From Caryophanales bacterium UBA5455 (GTDB taxonomy: Bacteria > Bacillota_I > Bacilli_A > RFN20 > CAG-826): a stretch of DNA of 20,413 nucleotides. Positions 1 to 7,975 of the stretch are shown piece after piece. Below the pieces are notes generated by a model. The model was not told where the DNA came from, did no database searches, and saw only the letters and a list, made by a program, of their open reading frames with translations. Where the stretch lies: contig DIQT01000003.1 in the NCBI GenBank assembly GCA_002427365.1, forward strand, positions 42,206-62,618, in the 5' to 3' direction. Every line of letters starts with the position of its first letter. Position 1 is the stretch's first letter. Position numbers and translations under genes: made by a program.

Positions 1-50
1 TTTTTAATTTTTTCTGGACGTTCAGCAACGTTTGTATTTTGTGTACTCAT
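1..50 (-). CDS. malG: MalG-type sugar ABC permease, N-terminal 16 codons only
   Basis: Only the first 16 codons are inside the window (MSTQNTNVAERPEKIK); the rest runs off the left edge. The start codon shares its A with the last base of the malF stop codon (TAATG), so the two genes are translationally coupled. A strong ribosome site (AGAGGGGG) sits about 10 bases upstream, inside the end of malF. The identity is inferred from position: the gene after malE-malF in Gram-positive maltodextrin operons is normally malG, the second membrane subunit of the importer. The visible residues are a polar cytoplasmic leader and are not diagnostic by themselves. Confidence 0.75.
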   Translation of the reverse strand, partial: MSTQNTNVAERPEKIK

Positions 51-1651
51 TATGCAAAATCCCCCTCTTGTGTTTCTGCCGATGACCGGCTGTACATGAC
101 TAGTGAGACAAAAGCGCTAATTACGAAGGAAACAATCCCAATCGCGGAACCCATACTATATTGTTTTTGGACACCATCAATTGTTAAATCATACAACCAC
201 GTAATTAATAAGTCCGTTTTACCATACGTCACTCCACCAACCGTTTGATCAGGTCCACCACCAGTTAAGAAGAAAATAACGTTAAAGTTATTCATATTTC
301 CAATAAACTGCGTAATTAAATAAGGACCAGTAACAAATAACATGTATGGTAAAGTAATACTAACAAATTGACGGACCGGACCCGCTCCATCAATTCGGGC
401 GGATTCATATAACTCTTCGGGAATATTCATTAAAATTCCTGAAGTAATTAACATCGTATACGGTACCCCAACCCACATATTAACCAAAATAACCGTCAAA
501 CGCGCACTCGAGGTTTTACCAAATAAGTTAACCGCTCGATCAATCCAGCCAAGCCGGACAAGCGCATTCATTACTGGACCATTTTGTCCAATAAAGCGGG
601 CCATCATCGTTAGCGTAATAAATTGGGGAATGGCGATTGAAATAACAAATAATATTCGCCATAACTTTTTAAGGTGGATACCCTTTTTATTAATAATTAA
701 AGCTAAAATCATTCCACCAAGATAGTTTGTTAATGTCGCAACAATTGCCCAAACAATTGTCCATTTTAAAATGTCACCAAGGGCGTGAGACCACGCTGCT
801 GATCCGCCAAATAATTGGGCAAACGTATCAAGTCCGGTCCAAGCGAACCGTTTAGCAGGCGGAAAGAAATCTCGACTTGCGTTCGTAAACGCTAATAAAA
901 TCATAAAGATTAACGGTAAAATATTAAAAACTAAAATTGTTAACATTGGAAACGATAAAATCGTAATATGAAACTTTTCATCAAAGAGCGCCTTGGCATC
1001 TTCTTTAAATGATTTAACATGCCGATTTTCTTGTTTCAAAACTTGGGTACGATAAGCATCTTTAATATTCGCGTTATATAAAAGAAAGATTCCAACAATT
1101 ATTATCAAGGTTGCTACCGCATAAAGCATAACTAACATCGAGTTTGATGCATTTAGTCCCGTAAGTGCAGTAATTTGTATCGGTTTACCAAATCCTGGAT
1201 CATTTAAGACATAAGATGTTGTTTGACCAACGTCCCCAATCCATTTAAAACCATCACCACCTGGTACGTCAAAAATATTAAATTGGGATAACCAATATAC
1301 GCCGCCCTTAGGTAAAAACATAAATAAAAGGAAAACGGCTTGTAACACTAAAAAAATCAAGCCTTTGACAATTTGGCCATTAAATAAATGACTAGAGCCC
1401 ATTACGAGGTAGCTTAAGCGTGTTTTCCAATTTCCTTTGATAAACGTCGTAATCCAATTTTTAAACCAATTATAAATTTTTAGGGCAACTTTAAGAATGA
1501 TTTTATAAGCCGAAACAAAAATATTAATAAAAGCTTTGACAAAAATCCAGATCGTATCGAGCAACCATTTTCCAAACTTCACGATAAGATCTAAAAGTGA
1601 TTGACCAAGCCACGGGAAAAAACTTTGAGGTTTGACATTTTTATGTTCCAT
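50..1651 (-). CDS. malF: MalF-type maltose/maltodextrin ABC transporter permease
   Basis: Membrane subunit of a type I sugar importer; it should pair with MalG and dock on the MalK-type ATPase. At 533 residues it is longer than the usual Gram-positive MalF (about 430-450). Hydrophobic segments lie at about 96-112, 172-192, 230-255, 295-320, 331-350, 385-405, 432-452 and 500-520. The cytoplasmic EAA loop that contacts the ATPase is clear at 412-428 (EELYESARIDGAGP). Residues 11-72 are an unusual aromatic-rich amphipathic stretch ahead of the first clear membrane helix, and 113-165 form a probable external loop. The start is backed by AAGGGAG about 13 bases upstream. It lies 92 bp after malE, with a hairpin between them, and overlaps malG by one base. 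Family assignment is firm; the exact sugar is inferred from the neighbours. Confidence 0.93.
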   Translation of the reverse strand: MEHKNVKPQSFFPWLGQSLLDLIVKFGKWLLDTIWIFVKAFINIFVSAYKIILKVALKIYNWFKNWITTFIKGNWKTRLSYLVMGSSHLFNGQIVKGLIFLVLQAVFLLFMFLPKGGVYWLSQFNIFDVPGGDGFKWIGDVGQTTSYVLNDPGFGKPIQITALTGLNASNSMLVMLYAVATLIIIVGIFLLYNANIKDAYRTQVLKQENRHVKSFKEDAKALFDEKFHITILSFPMLTILVFNILPLIFMILLAFTNASRDFFPPAKRFAWTGLDTFAQLFGGSAAWSHALGDILKWTIVWAIVATLTNYLGGMILALIINKKGIHLKKLWRILFVISIAIPQFITLTMMARFIGQNGPVMNALVRLGWIDRAVNLFGKTSSARLTVILVNMWVGVPYTMLITSGILMNIPEELYESARIDGAGPVRQFVSITLPYMLFVTGPYLITQFIGNMNNFNVIFFLTGGGPDQTVGGVTYGKTDLLITWLYDLTIDGVQKQYSMGSAIGIVSFVISAFVSLVMYSRSSAETQEGDFA

Positions 1652-1692
1652 AGGCTTTTACTACTCCCTTTTGTAAAATAATAAATATAAAG

Positions 1693-1725
1693 TAGAGCGA
1701 GCGAAAATTAAGCTCACTCGCTCTA
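1693..1725 (-). promoter_or_regulatory. Intercistronic hairpin between malE and malF
   Basis: The arms TAGAGCGAG and CTCGCTCTA pair perfectly (1693-1701 with 1717-1725), and the stem extends inward by about three more pairs with one wobble. The following transcript is AT-rich but lacks a clean run of T, so it is more likely an mRNA stabiliser or partial terminator than a full stop. This kind of structure after a binding-protein gene is known to keep its mRNA more abundant than that of the membrane subunits. Confidence 0.65.
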
Positions 1726-1743
1726 AAATAACTAGCTAAATAA

Positions 1744-3189
1744 CTATTCTTCAACTACTACTGGTGCAATGGCGTTTGCCCATTCTTCAAGGAAATCAAC
1801 AACTGTTTTCCCTTCTTCACCGTAGTCTTGTGAAACAACTTTCTTACCAAATGTTGCAGTTGGATCCCAGAAGGAACCATCAATACTGCGTGATTGGCTA
1901 ACAGCGAATTGGCTTTGTAAGCCTAAGGCTGCAATTGCGACGTCTGCAACAACGGCAGGGTCTTTTTGCGCTTCAACGTTACTTGGACCAAAGCCTTGGG
2001 TTTGGAACCGTCTAACTTGCGTTTGTTTATTAGTAAGTAATTGAGCGATTTCATGTGAGAAGAACGATTTCATCGAATCATCAGATTTTAAAACTCCAAT
2101 TAATTTACTACCTGCAAAGGAACCCATTTGTTGTTGTGGTAATTCCGTGCCATCAGCGGCTACTGGGGTAAATGTTGGTAATTTTGTTGCGGCATAGCCA
2201 TCACCCATCGCAGCTTTAAGCGTAGCACTGTTCCATGTTCCGGTAACACCTAAGAGAGCTTCTGGAATACGTGGTTTACTATTAGCGTCAACATTAGAGA
2301 ACATTTCAGCCGCATCATTAACGTCAATAGCTTTAATGTAAGCTTGATTTTCTTCGCTTAAAATTCTATCCATACCGCGAGCAGAATTTTGACCAGCTTC
2401 ATCTCTAATCGTTGTTTTCATCGTCTTGCTTGCTGTATCGTAGCTAAATGCTGGTTCCGCAGTTACATCATCACTGTGATTGTGGAAGAAGAAACTTGGA
2501 ATATACCATGAGTCTTCAAATGGGAATACGATTGAGGATTTTAATCCGTCAGTCCGTTCAGCTGTGTGAGCTTTTAATTTAGCTAAAATGTTATCAAATG
2601 ATTCAACATCTTTAAGTGATAAATATTCACTGTTGTAATATAAGAAATAACCATTATCGGCTGTTTGTGGATAAGCATAAACTTTGCCTCCATACGTCGC
2701 ACTGTCAATTGAGGTATCAACGTTTTGTTCTTTTGCCCATTCTAAGTTATCACCAGTAAGTTCAGCAAGAACACCACCAGCAACAAGTTGTTCAGTTTGG
2801 TCATCAGGGAAACCAAAGACGTTAGGAGCTAAGGAAACGTCAGCAAGAATTGCCGTCGCCGCCGCCGAAAATTCATCACCAATCCGAATATTGAATTCGT
2901 AAAGGGTATTCTTTTTTTCATCATAAGCATAATCTTTAACAAATTGTGTGAGGACTTCGGTAAATAATGGGTGAGCTTCTACTTCACTCCAAACCGTTAA
3001 ACGATAACTTTCCCGTTTTGCACCAGGTTTGAAATCCTTATGGATTGTTGATTTGATGTCAACACCCGCAACTTTAACTGTAAGGGCATCTTCAATTGTT
3101 GCGTTTTCAGGTAGTCCGCCTCCGCCGCCACAGCCTGCCAATAAGAGTGCTGCTACAGCCATCAAAGCAAATTTTGATTTCTTAAACAT
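1744..3189 (-). CDS. malE: MalE-type maltose/maltodextrin-binding lipoprotein
   Basis: Extracellular substrate-binding subunit of the MalFG-MalK importer, held on the outer face of the membrane by a lipid anchor. The N-terminus is a classic lipoprotein signal: KK at 4-5, a hydrophobic core, and the lipobox LLAGC with the modified cysteine at 20, followed by five glycines as a flexible linker. The body fits the SBP_bac_1 fold: a start strand RLTVWSEVEAHP, then VFGFPDDQTEQLVAGGVLAEL, a typical hinge region near YAYPQTADNGYFLYYN, and GVTGTWNSATLKAAMG in the second lobe. At 481 residues it is somewhat longer than the common 400-420. The ribosome site AGGAAAGGAGAG is very strong. It has its own promoter about 100 bp upstream and a structured leader. 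The family is certain; maltodextrin as substrate is inferred from the GH13 enzyme and malK nearby. Confidence 0.92.
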   Translation of the reverse strand: MFKKSKFALMAVAALLLAGCGGGGGLPENATIEDALTVKVAGVDIKSTIHKDFKPGAKRESYRLTVWSEVEAHPLFTEVLTQFVKDYAYDEKKNTLYEFNIRIGDEFSAAATAILADVSLAPNVFGFPDDQTEQLVAGGVLAELTGDNLEWAKEQNVDTSIDSATYGGKVYAYPQTADNGYFLYYNSEYLSLKDVESFDNILAKLKAHTAERTDGLKSSIVFPFEDSWYIPSFFFHNHSDDVTAEPAFSYDTASKTMKTTIRDEAGQNSARGMDRILSEENQAYIKAIDVNDAAEMFSNVDANSKPRIPEALLGVTGTWNSATLKAAMGDGYAATKLPTFTPVAADGTELPQQQMGSFAGSKLIGVLKSDDSMKSFFSHEIAQLLTNKQTQVRRFQTQGFGPSNVEAQKDPAVVADVAIAALGLQSQFAVSQSRSIDGSFWDPTATFGKKVVSQDYGEEGKTVVDFLEEWANAIAPVVVEE

Positions 3190-3214
3190 AAATTACTCTC
3201 CTTTCCTGTCATTA

Positions 3215-3266
3215 TGAGCAACATATGCAAAAATCCCCAAAAGGAACCTTTTTAAAATTTTGCTCA
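3215..3266 (-). promoter_or_regulatory. Nested inverted repeats in the malE leader
   Basis: Outer arms TGAGCAA and TTGCTCA (3260-3266 and 3215-3221) are exact complements. Between them lies a second stem, AAAAG with CTTTT (3239-3243 and 3248-3252) closed by a four-base loop. The structure sits in the transcript just before the malE ribosome site at about 3196-3207. It matches no riboswitch class I recognise; it may set mRNA stability or access to the ribosome site. Confidence 0.45.
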
Positions 3267-3290
3267 GTAATTTTGTTTTAAGACACTTTT

Positions 3291-3318
3291 ATTATAGCGG
3301 ATTTCCTAATGTTATCAA
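3291..3318 (-). promoter_or_regulatory. malE-malF-malG promoter
   Basis: TTGATA (3313-3318), a 16-bp spacer and a perfect TATAAT (3291-3296) make a good housekeeping sigma promoter. The expected start is near 3284, giving a leader of about 95 bases before malE. The spacer contains TTAGGAAAT, which also occurs in the promoter of the membrane-protein gene that starts at 8576. Confidence 0.75.
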
Positions 3319-3397
3319 GTAATAATGAGAGGGCTTACATATGATAAAAGGTCGTTTTTCTTAACGTTGTTTATTAAAAATTGCTGTGTAAACAATT

Positions 3398-3429
3398 ATT
3401 TAAGTTAAATTTTGTCGATTTAAGTTAAA
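3398..3429. repeat. Two ATTTAAGTTAAA direct repeats, 20 bp apart, upstream of malE
   Basis: The 12-mer ATTTAAGTTAAA occurs at 3398-3409 and 3418-3429, a 20-bp period that places both on the same face of the helix. A third exact copy is at 3482-3493, on the other side of the malK terminator. The pair lies 80-110 bp upstream of the malE -35 box. In such AT-rich DNA some recurrence is expected, but three exact copies in 96 bp suggest a regulator site. No protein can be assigned. Confidence 0.4.
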
Positions 3430-3445
3430 ATTTAGGCTTAATCAC

Positions 3446-3482
3446 AAGAAAAAACCCCACTAATAAATAATTAATGGGGTTA
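3446..3482 (-). terminator. Intrinsic terminator after malK
   Basis: On the minus strand the arms AACCCCA and TGGGGTT (3475-3481 and 3453-3459) form a stem, the loop region is AT-rich, and six T follow at once. It ends the malK transcript before the malE promoter, so malK and malEFG form separate units. Confidence 0.85.
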
Positions 3483-3505
3483 TTTAAGTTAAAAAAGTAA
3501 GCTAC

Positions 3506-4987
3506 TTAAATAATAACTCTTCCGCGTTCACTAACGGGTAAAGTTTTAAGTTCTTCTTTGCTATCAATTTTGAAAAAGTGTGATTTCATCATGTCGAAGG
3601 CAACCGAAACTTTATCACCAATTCTAATCGAATGGTTATCAACAACCGGAACTTTAGAGACAATTTTTTGACCCGCGTAATTACCATGGAGAATATATTC
3701 ATTACCAAGTAATTCAGCGACATCAACGTGAAAATCGTTAACGGTTGAAGGATTTGTTTCAACGATTTCACCAACCGCGTAACGAACGTCTTCGGGACGA
3801 ATTCCAAAGATGACCATTTTATTATCAAATGGTTGTAATTCTTTTTGGAACGCTTTTGGAATATCAATTTGTTTTCTTTCGCCTGGTAAAAGAATCGTAT
3901 TATCTAAGACGCGAACATATTCAGCATCAGCTTTTTCGACACTAAATGTTTCTGTTTCAACGAAAAATGCTTTGCCGGTCTTCTTGCCTGTTGATAAATA
4001 ATGCCAATGGCCTGAAGGTAAAACACCCTCTTCATTCACATTAAGTTTTTCTTTGACTTCGGCAGGAATTTCATTATCAGGACTACTTGATGCTTCAAGC
4101 AGTTCCGTTTGTTCCCGGCTTAAGCTAAATTCTTGATAACCAACCGGTTTCGTAATTTCACGGCCATCAACTTCAATGTAGGCGGCGAGTTTTGGATCAA
4201 CTTCAATTTTCGTTTGCGCGAATAATTCAAGTTTATCTTTTCGGACGATTCCATGGAAAAAGTTCATCGCGGGGCTACCAATAAACGACGCTACAAATAA
4301 GTTATGTGGGCGGTGATAAATTTCAATTGGTGAACCAATTTGCATAATATAACCTTCATTCATAACAACAATTCTTGTCGCCATTGTCATCGCTTCCGTT
4401 TGGTCATGCGTAACATAAATTGTCGTCGCATGCATTTGTTCATGGAGGCGAATAATTTCAGACCGCATTTGGACACGTAATTTAGCGTCTAAGTTACTTA
4501 ATGGTTCATCCATTAAAACAACTGAGGCATGACGCACGATCGCCCGGCCTAAAGCGACCCGTTGCCGTTGGCCACCAGAAAGGGCCCGAGGTTTCCGTTG
4601 AAGTAATTCGGTAATTTCAAGAATTCTTGCGGCTTCAGTAACGCGGCGATCAATTTCATCTTTCGGTAATTTTTGAATTTTTAAGCCAAACGCCATATTA
4701 TCGTAAACACTCATATGTGGATATAAAGCATAGCTTTGGAAGACCATTGCGATACCACGGTCTTTTGGGGTTACGTCATTACTAAGTTTACCATCGATAA
4801 ATAGTTCACCTTCCGTAATGTCTTCTAAACCCGCAATCATCCGTAAGGTTGTTGATTTACCACAACCGGAAGGACCAACAAAGACGATAAATTCTTTGTC
4901 AGCAATATTAATGTTAAAATCGGTAACTGAATTTTTGGGGTTACCTTCGTAGCGTTTGCCAACGCTTTTTAAAACAACTTCTGCCAT
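3506..4987 (-). CDS. malK: MalK/MsmK-type sugar ABC transporter ATPase with enlarged C-terminal domain
   Basis: Cytoplasmic ATPase that powers the MalFG importer. All nucleotide-binding motifs are intact: Walker [10 protein letters not shown] at 38-46, Q-loop VFQSYALYP with Q84, signature LSGGQ at 136-140, Walker B VVLMDEP at 156-162, and the switch histidine H194 in [16 protein letters not shown] at 235-243 marks the start of the regulatory MOBE/TOBE-like domain, and FGIRPEDV at 394-401 its second half. Family members are usually about 370 residues; this one is 493, because roughly 120 extra residues lie between those two landmarks (about 250-390). The ribosome site AAGGAGA is well placed. 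It has its own promoter and terminator, and follows the PucR-like regulator gene by 77 bp. Shared use by several importers, as known for MsmK, is possible. Confidence 0.93.
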   Translation of the reverse strand: MAEVVLKSVGKRYEGNPKNSVTDFNINIADKEFIVFVGPSGCGKSTTLRMIAGLEDITEGELFIDGKLSNDVTPKDRGIAMVFQSYALYPHMSVYDNMAFGLKIQKLPKDEIDRRVTEAARILEITELLQRKPRALSGGQRQRVALGRAIVRHASVVLMDEPLSNLDAKLRVQMRSEIIRLHEQMHATTIYVTHDQTEAMTMATRIVVMNEGYIMQIGSPIEIYHRPHNLFVASFIGSPAMNFFHGIVRKDKLELFAQTKIEVDPKLAAYIEVDGREITKPVGYQEFSLSREQTELLEASSSPDNEIPAEVKEKLNVNEEGVLPSGHWHYLSTGKKTGKAFFVETETFSVEKADAEYVRVLDNTILLPGERKQIDIPKAFQKELQPFDNKMVIFGIRPEDVRYAVGEIVETNPSTVNDFHVDVAELLGNEYILHGNYAGQKIVSKVPVVDNHSIRIGDKVSVAFDMMKSHFFKIDSKEELKTLPVSERGRVII

Positions 4988-5034
4988 ATGAAAGTTCTCC
5001 TTTTTTATCTTCTAAATTTATTGTACACGAAATT

Positions 5035-5063
5035 ATTATATGCGATTAGTGCACTGTGCACAA
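5035..5063 (-). promoter_or_regulatory. malK promoter
   Basis: A perfect TATAAT at 5035-5040 lies 17 bp from a poor -35 box, TTGTGC (5058-5063). The weak -35 suggests an activator-dependent or regulated promoter. The expected start is near 5028, leaving a leader of about 40 bases with AAGGAGA before malK. Confidence 0.6.
5049..5061. promoter_or_regulatory. Candidate operator, GTGCAC palindrome
   Basis: GTGCAC, one base, GTGCAC: a perfect 13-bp odd palindrome, which is also a direct repeat because GTGCAC is itself palindromic. It overlaps the malK -35 box and begins four bases past the regulator's stop codon. A related GTGTAC lies near the expected transcription start (about 5023-5028). This is where a regulator of malK would be expected to bind; the adjacent PucR-like protein is the obvious candidate, by inference. 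Confidence 0.5.
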
Positions 5064-5064
5064 A

Positions 5065-5634
5065 TTACTTAACAAGCTGTAATAACCGCACGATTTGATA
5101 GTATTGCGCGGTCGGATAATCACGAATATCCAGGTCAGTAATATTAATAAAATTTTGTAAACGATAATTAAAAGTGTTGCGATGAATATAAAGTTTATCC
5201 GCGGCCCGCGATGCATTTAAACCGCACTTGACAAACATATCCGCGGTATTAATTAAATCGTGGCTGACTCCTTCAAGTTGCGCTTTAAGCGCATTAATAA
5301 GTGAATAGTCCCCATCGACAATTAATAAAAAGATGACATCGGTGAGATCATAAACACCAGTGCCAAACTTTCTTGCTTTTAGCACAGCGCGGTGACCAAT
5401 ATCATTATCAATCGGCGAAACAACAAAAACGATTCCACTCCCAAGGTCATTACTTAGGATGGGGGCAATACTTGCTAAGTCAAAGGCAAGTTCAGCATCT
5501 GCTTCAATAACGCCGGTCTTTTTGGAAACCATGCGTAACGCTAAAGGACCATGATTAAAATTTTCTTTGAAAAATTCATAGAGTTCCGCTGGTTCAATCG
5601 CTTTTTGAAGCCAAAAGTGATAATACTTGGTCAT
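5065..5634 (-). CDS. PucR/CdaR-type helix-turn-helix regulator, short form
   Basis: Likely transcription regulator of the maltose locus. The C-terminus at about 133-183 fits the HTH_30 domain of PucR/CdaR proteins: MFVKCGLNASRAADKL, then IHRNTFNYRLQNF, then INITDLDIRDYPTA. In that family the R-N-T-x-x-Y-R-L stretch is the recognition helix. The first 130 residues hold no sensor domain I recognise (no GAF, sugar-diacid or PucR-type input); they include strands like GIVFVVSPID and VIFLLIVDGDY. At 189 residues it is much shorter than typical PucR proteins (400-550). The start is two bases after the stop of the alpha-glucosidase gene, with GAGG about 8 bases upstream, so the two are coupled. Function as a maltose regulator is inferred from context; Firmicutes normally use a LacI-type MalR. 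Confidence 0.72.
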   Translation of the reverse strand: MTKYYHFWLQKAIEPAELYEFFKENFNHGPLALRMVSKKTGVIEADAELAFDLASIAPILSNDLGSGIVFVVSPIDNDIGHRAVLKARKFGTGVYDLTDVIFLLIVDGDYSLINALKAQLEGVSHDLINTADMFVKCGLNASRAADKLYIHRNTFNYRLQNFINITDLDIRDYPTAQYYQIVRLLQLVK

Positions 5635-5636
5635 TG

Positions 5637-7352
5637 CTAATCCTCAATAACATAAACAACCGCGCCATAGGGCGGTAAAGTTATTTCATCTCCACTTATC
5701 TTAAAGTTATCATAATTTGCTAGTAGTTGTCTAAGTTTTCGTGTTAAATATCCGTCTTTAAAAATAACTTCTTTATTTCGCATATTGCCAATGACGAATA
5801 AATGCGTTGGACCATAATGTTCATAAGCAAAGACATCGGGGTGCTCTGCTCTAATTAATTTAAAAGGTCCTTCAAGGACGGCTTGTTGAATTAGTGGCGT
5901 TTGGCGAACTTTAATCGCTTGTTTATAATAATTTAAAATTGAATCTGGATCACTAAGCTCATCTTTAACATTAATCGTTTCATAATTATTAACAACTTTA
6001 AACCATGTTGGTTGACTAGAAAAGCCTGCGTTTGGGGCATTTTTCCACTGCATTGGGGTGCGGGCGTTTACGCGAGCCGCGCGACGTAAATGGGTTAAAA
6101 TTTGTTCTTCGGTTAAGCCGCGCTTGGTAGCTTCAATAATATAGTTACGAGCACTAACATCGCGTTTAAAATCATTTAAATCCGTATAATCAACATTACT
6201 CATTCCAATTTCTTCGCCTTGATATAAAAACGGGGTGCCATACATAAATAGTAATAGTGTTGCGAGCATTTTCGCGCTTTCTTTTGGATAGTTTTTCGGA
6301 TCACCGTATTGCGAGATAACACGAGGATGATCGTGATTTACCCAATAAATTGGCATTAAAGTTTTGCCATGGCAATCGTGATACCACTTTGCAAAAATTC
6401 TTTTTAAATTAACAACATTAGTTCTAATTTCTTCATCTTTTTTATTATCCGCACCATAAGCACCATTTTCCCAGCATGTATCAAAATTAAATACCATGTT
6501 AATCGAACCTTCCGCAAAGCCGCTATATTTAAGCGCGGTTGCGGTTGAGGATCCACCACCAACTTCACCAACAGTAAAGGCGTTAGGATAAAGATCAAGG
6601 ACTTCCGTTTTAAATTCGCTTAAATAATCAAAGAGCCGGTCACGATTTGAAAACTTACTTGAATCAAGGGTAAGGCCATCCCAATCCGGTGTTTGTTTAC
6701 TATCTTCAAATGATAAATCACGCGCTAAATGGGCAATTGCATCAAGGCGGAACCCATCTACGCCCATATCTAAATACGCCCGGGCAATTTTATATATCTC
6801 TTTCCGTAACAGCGGATTTTCCCAATTTAAATCAGGCATCTTTTTCGAGAAGATTTTCATATAATATTGTTTAGCAACTTCATCATACGCCCACGCGGAA
6901 TCACTAAAGAACCCCCGCCAATTGTTAGGGGGAAGAAGGGTTCCATCTTCAGCAACTTTTCCTTCATGCCAAATATAATAGTCGTGTTCTGGACTTGACT
7001 TATCCTCACGGGCTTTTAAAAACCATGGGTGTTCATCCGATGTATGATTTAAAACAAAATCCACAATAAGATACATGTCACGGTTATGAACTTCTTCGAT
7101 TAATCGTTTAAAGTCTTCATTTGTTCCATACATTGGATTAACTTTAAAGTGATTAGAAACATCATACCCATTATCATCCATTGGTGAATCAAAAAACGGA
7201 CAAATCCATAGCAAATTAACCCCTAAGTCTTTTAAGTAATCGAGTTTATTAATAATACCGCCGAGATCACCGATTCCGTCATCATTACTATCGGAAAACG
7301 CTAAGGGATATATCTCATAACCGATTGCATATTTATACCATGGTTGTTTCAT
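5637..7352 (-). CDS. malL: GH13 alpha-glucosidase (MalL-like)
   Basis: Cytoplasmic glycoside hydrolase that should release glucose from imported maltose or short maltodextrins. It has 571 residues, normal for the oligo-1,6-glucosidase/alpha-glucosidase group. Conserved regions are present: the GDLGGI start at 28-33; region I DFVLNHTSD at 98-106; region II GFRLDA with nucleophile D204; region III VGEV with acid/base E263; and region IV NHDHPR with D341 as the stabilising acid. RTPMQWKN at 431-438 is typical of this subgroup. The residue after the nucleophile is alanine (A205) rather than valine, which in this family points to alpha-1,4 rather than alpha-1,6 preference. The ribosome site GAGGTGA overlaps the end of the NUDIX gene. 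Trehalose-6-phosphate hydrolase is a less likely alternative, as there is no trehalose PTS gene nearby. Confidence 0.92.
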   Translation of the reverse strand: MKQPWYKYAIGYEIYPLAFSDSNDDGIGDLGGIINKLDYLKDLGVNLLWICPFFDSPMDDNGYDVSNHFKVNPMYGTNEDFKRLIEEVHNRDMYLIVDFVLNHTSDEHPWFLKAREDKSSPEHDYYIWHEGKVAEDGTLLPPNNWRGFFSDSAWAYDEVAKQYYMKIFSKKMPDLNWENPLLRKEIYKIARAYLDMGVDGFRLDAIAHLARDLSFEDSKQTPDWDGLTLDSSKFSNRDRLFDYLSEFKTEVLDLYPNAFTVGEVGGGSSTATALKYSGFAEGSINMVFNFDTCWENGAYGADNKKDEEIRTNVVNLKRIFAKWYHDCHGKTLMPIYWVNHDHPRVISQYGDPKNYPKESAKMLATLLLFMYGTPFLYQGEEIGMSNVDYTDLNDFKRDVSARNYIIEATKRGLTEEQILTHLRRAARVNARTPMQWKNAPNAGFSSQPTWFKVVNNYETINVKDELSDPDSILNYYKQAIKVRQTPLIQQAVLEGPFKLIRAEHPDVFAYEHYGPTHLFVIGNMRNKEVIFKDGYLTRKLRQLLANYDNFKISGDEITLPPYGAVVYVIED

Positions 7353-7360
7353 TTTTCACC

Positions 7361-7966
7361 TCAATCATAAATTGTTTCATTATTTTTAGCCGCATAAATA
7401 ATGCGCAAGTTTTCGTGTTCACTAACTTTTGGGGAAAAGGGTGGTAACTTATCAAGCGCAAAGAAATTAACATCACTTGTTTCATAGCTATGTGTTCCTA
7501 GATTTCCTTTTAAACGCCCTTCAAAAACAATTGCGTATTCGCGTGTACTTACTGGCGACTTAAAGGGTGAACGATTAATAATGCCGACAAGCCGAACGAT
7601 TTCTACATCCGCACCGGCTTCTTCATAACATTCTTTAACCGCCGTTTCACTTGCACTTTGATCAAGGTCGCACCAACCACCAGGAAGTGAATAACCGTGG
7701 TCATTTTTTTCTTGAACGAGTAAAACTCGTCCTTCTTCATCAAAAATAACGGTCCGAACACTAATGTTGGGGGTTGGATAAATGGCTTTAACAAAATATC
7801 CATTTGGTGATAAATCAACATTTTGGAAGTCATTTAAAAACGCAGTCGATAACTTCAGCAATTGCTCATAATTATCGATGGCGTATTCATCTGTGGAAAA
7901 TGTTAAACCAATTCGCGCGATACTTTGGACTTTTATTAAAAAGTCATAAAAATGTTTTTGTTCCAT
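7361..7966 (-). CDS. NUDIX hydrolase with Nudix_N-type N-terminus (YjhB-like)
   Basis: Probable nucleoside-diphosphate-sugar or ADP-ribose pyrophosphatase in the cytoplasm. The first 45 residues (SIARIGLTFSTDEYAIDNYE) match the helical domain that precedes the NUDIX fold in YjhB-like proteins. The NUDIX box spans about 96-118: GGWCDLDQSASETAVKE followed by CYEEAG. The metal-binding KE..EE glutamates (E112, E115, E116) are kept; the first glutamate of the box is Q103. I chose the ATG at 7966: an ATG seven codons upstream would put its start inside the likely promoter and has no ribosome site, while 7966 has a weak AAGG. The stop is TGA, 8 bp before the GH13 gene, so this gene heads that operon. 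A metabolite-repair or sugar-nucleotide role in maltodextrin use is speculative. Confidence 0.85.
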   Translation of the reverse strand: MEQKHFYDFLIKVQSIARIGLTFSTDEYAIDNYEQLLKLSTAFLNDFQNVDLSPNGYFVKAIYPTPNISVRTVIFDEEGRVLLVQEKNDHGYSLPGGWCDLDQSASETAVKECYEEAGADVEIVRLVGIINRSPFKSPVSTREYAIVFEGRLKGNLGTHSYETSDVNFFALDKLPPFSPKVSEHENLRIIYAAKNNETIYD

Positions 7967-7975
7967 ACGCCTTAT

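Noticed and set aside
39..248. Plus-strand frame inside malF
   Set aside because: It is antisense to a secure gene and has no ribosome site or family signal.
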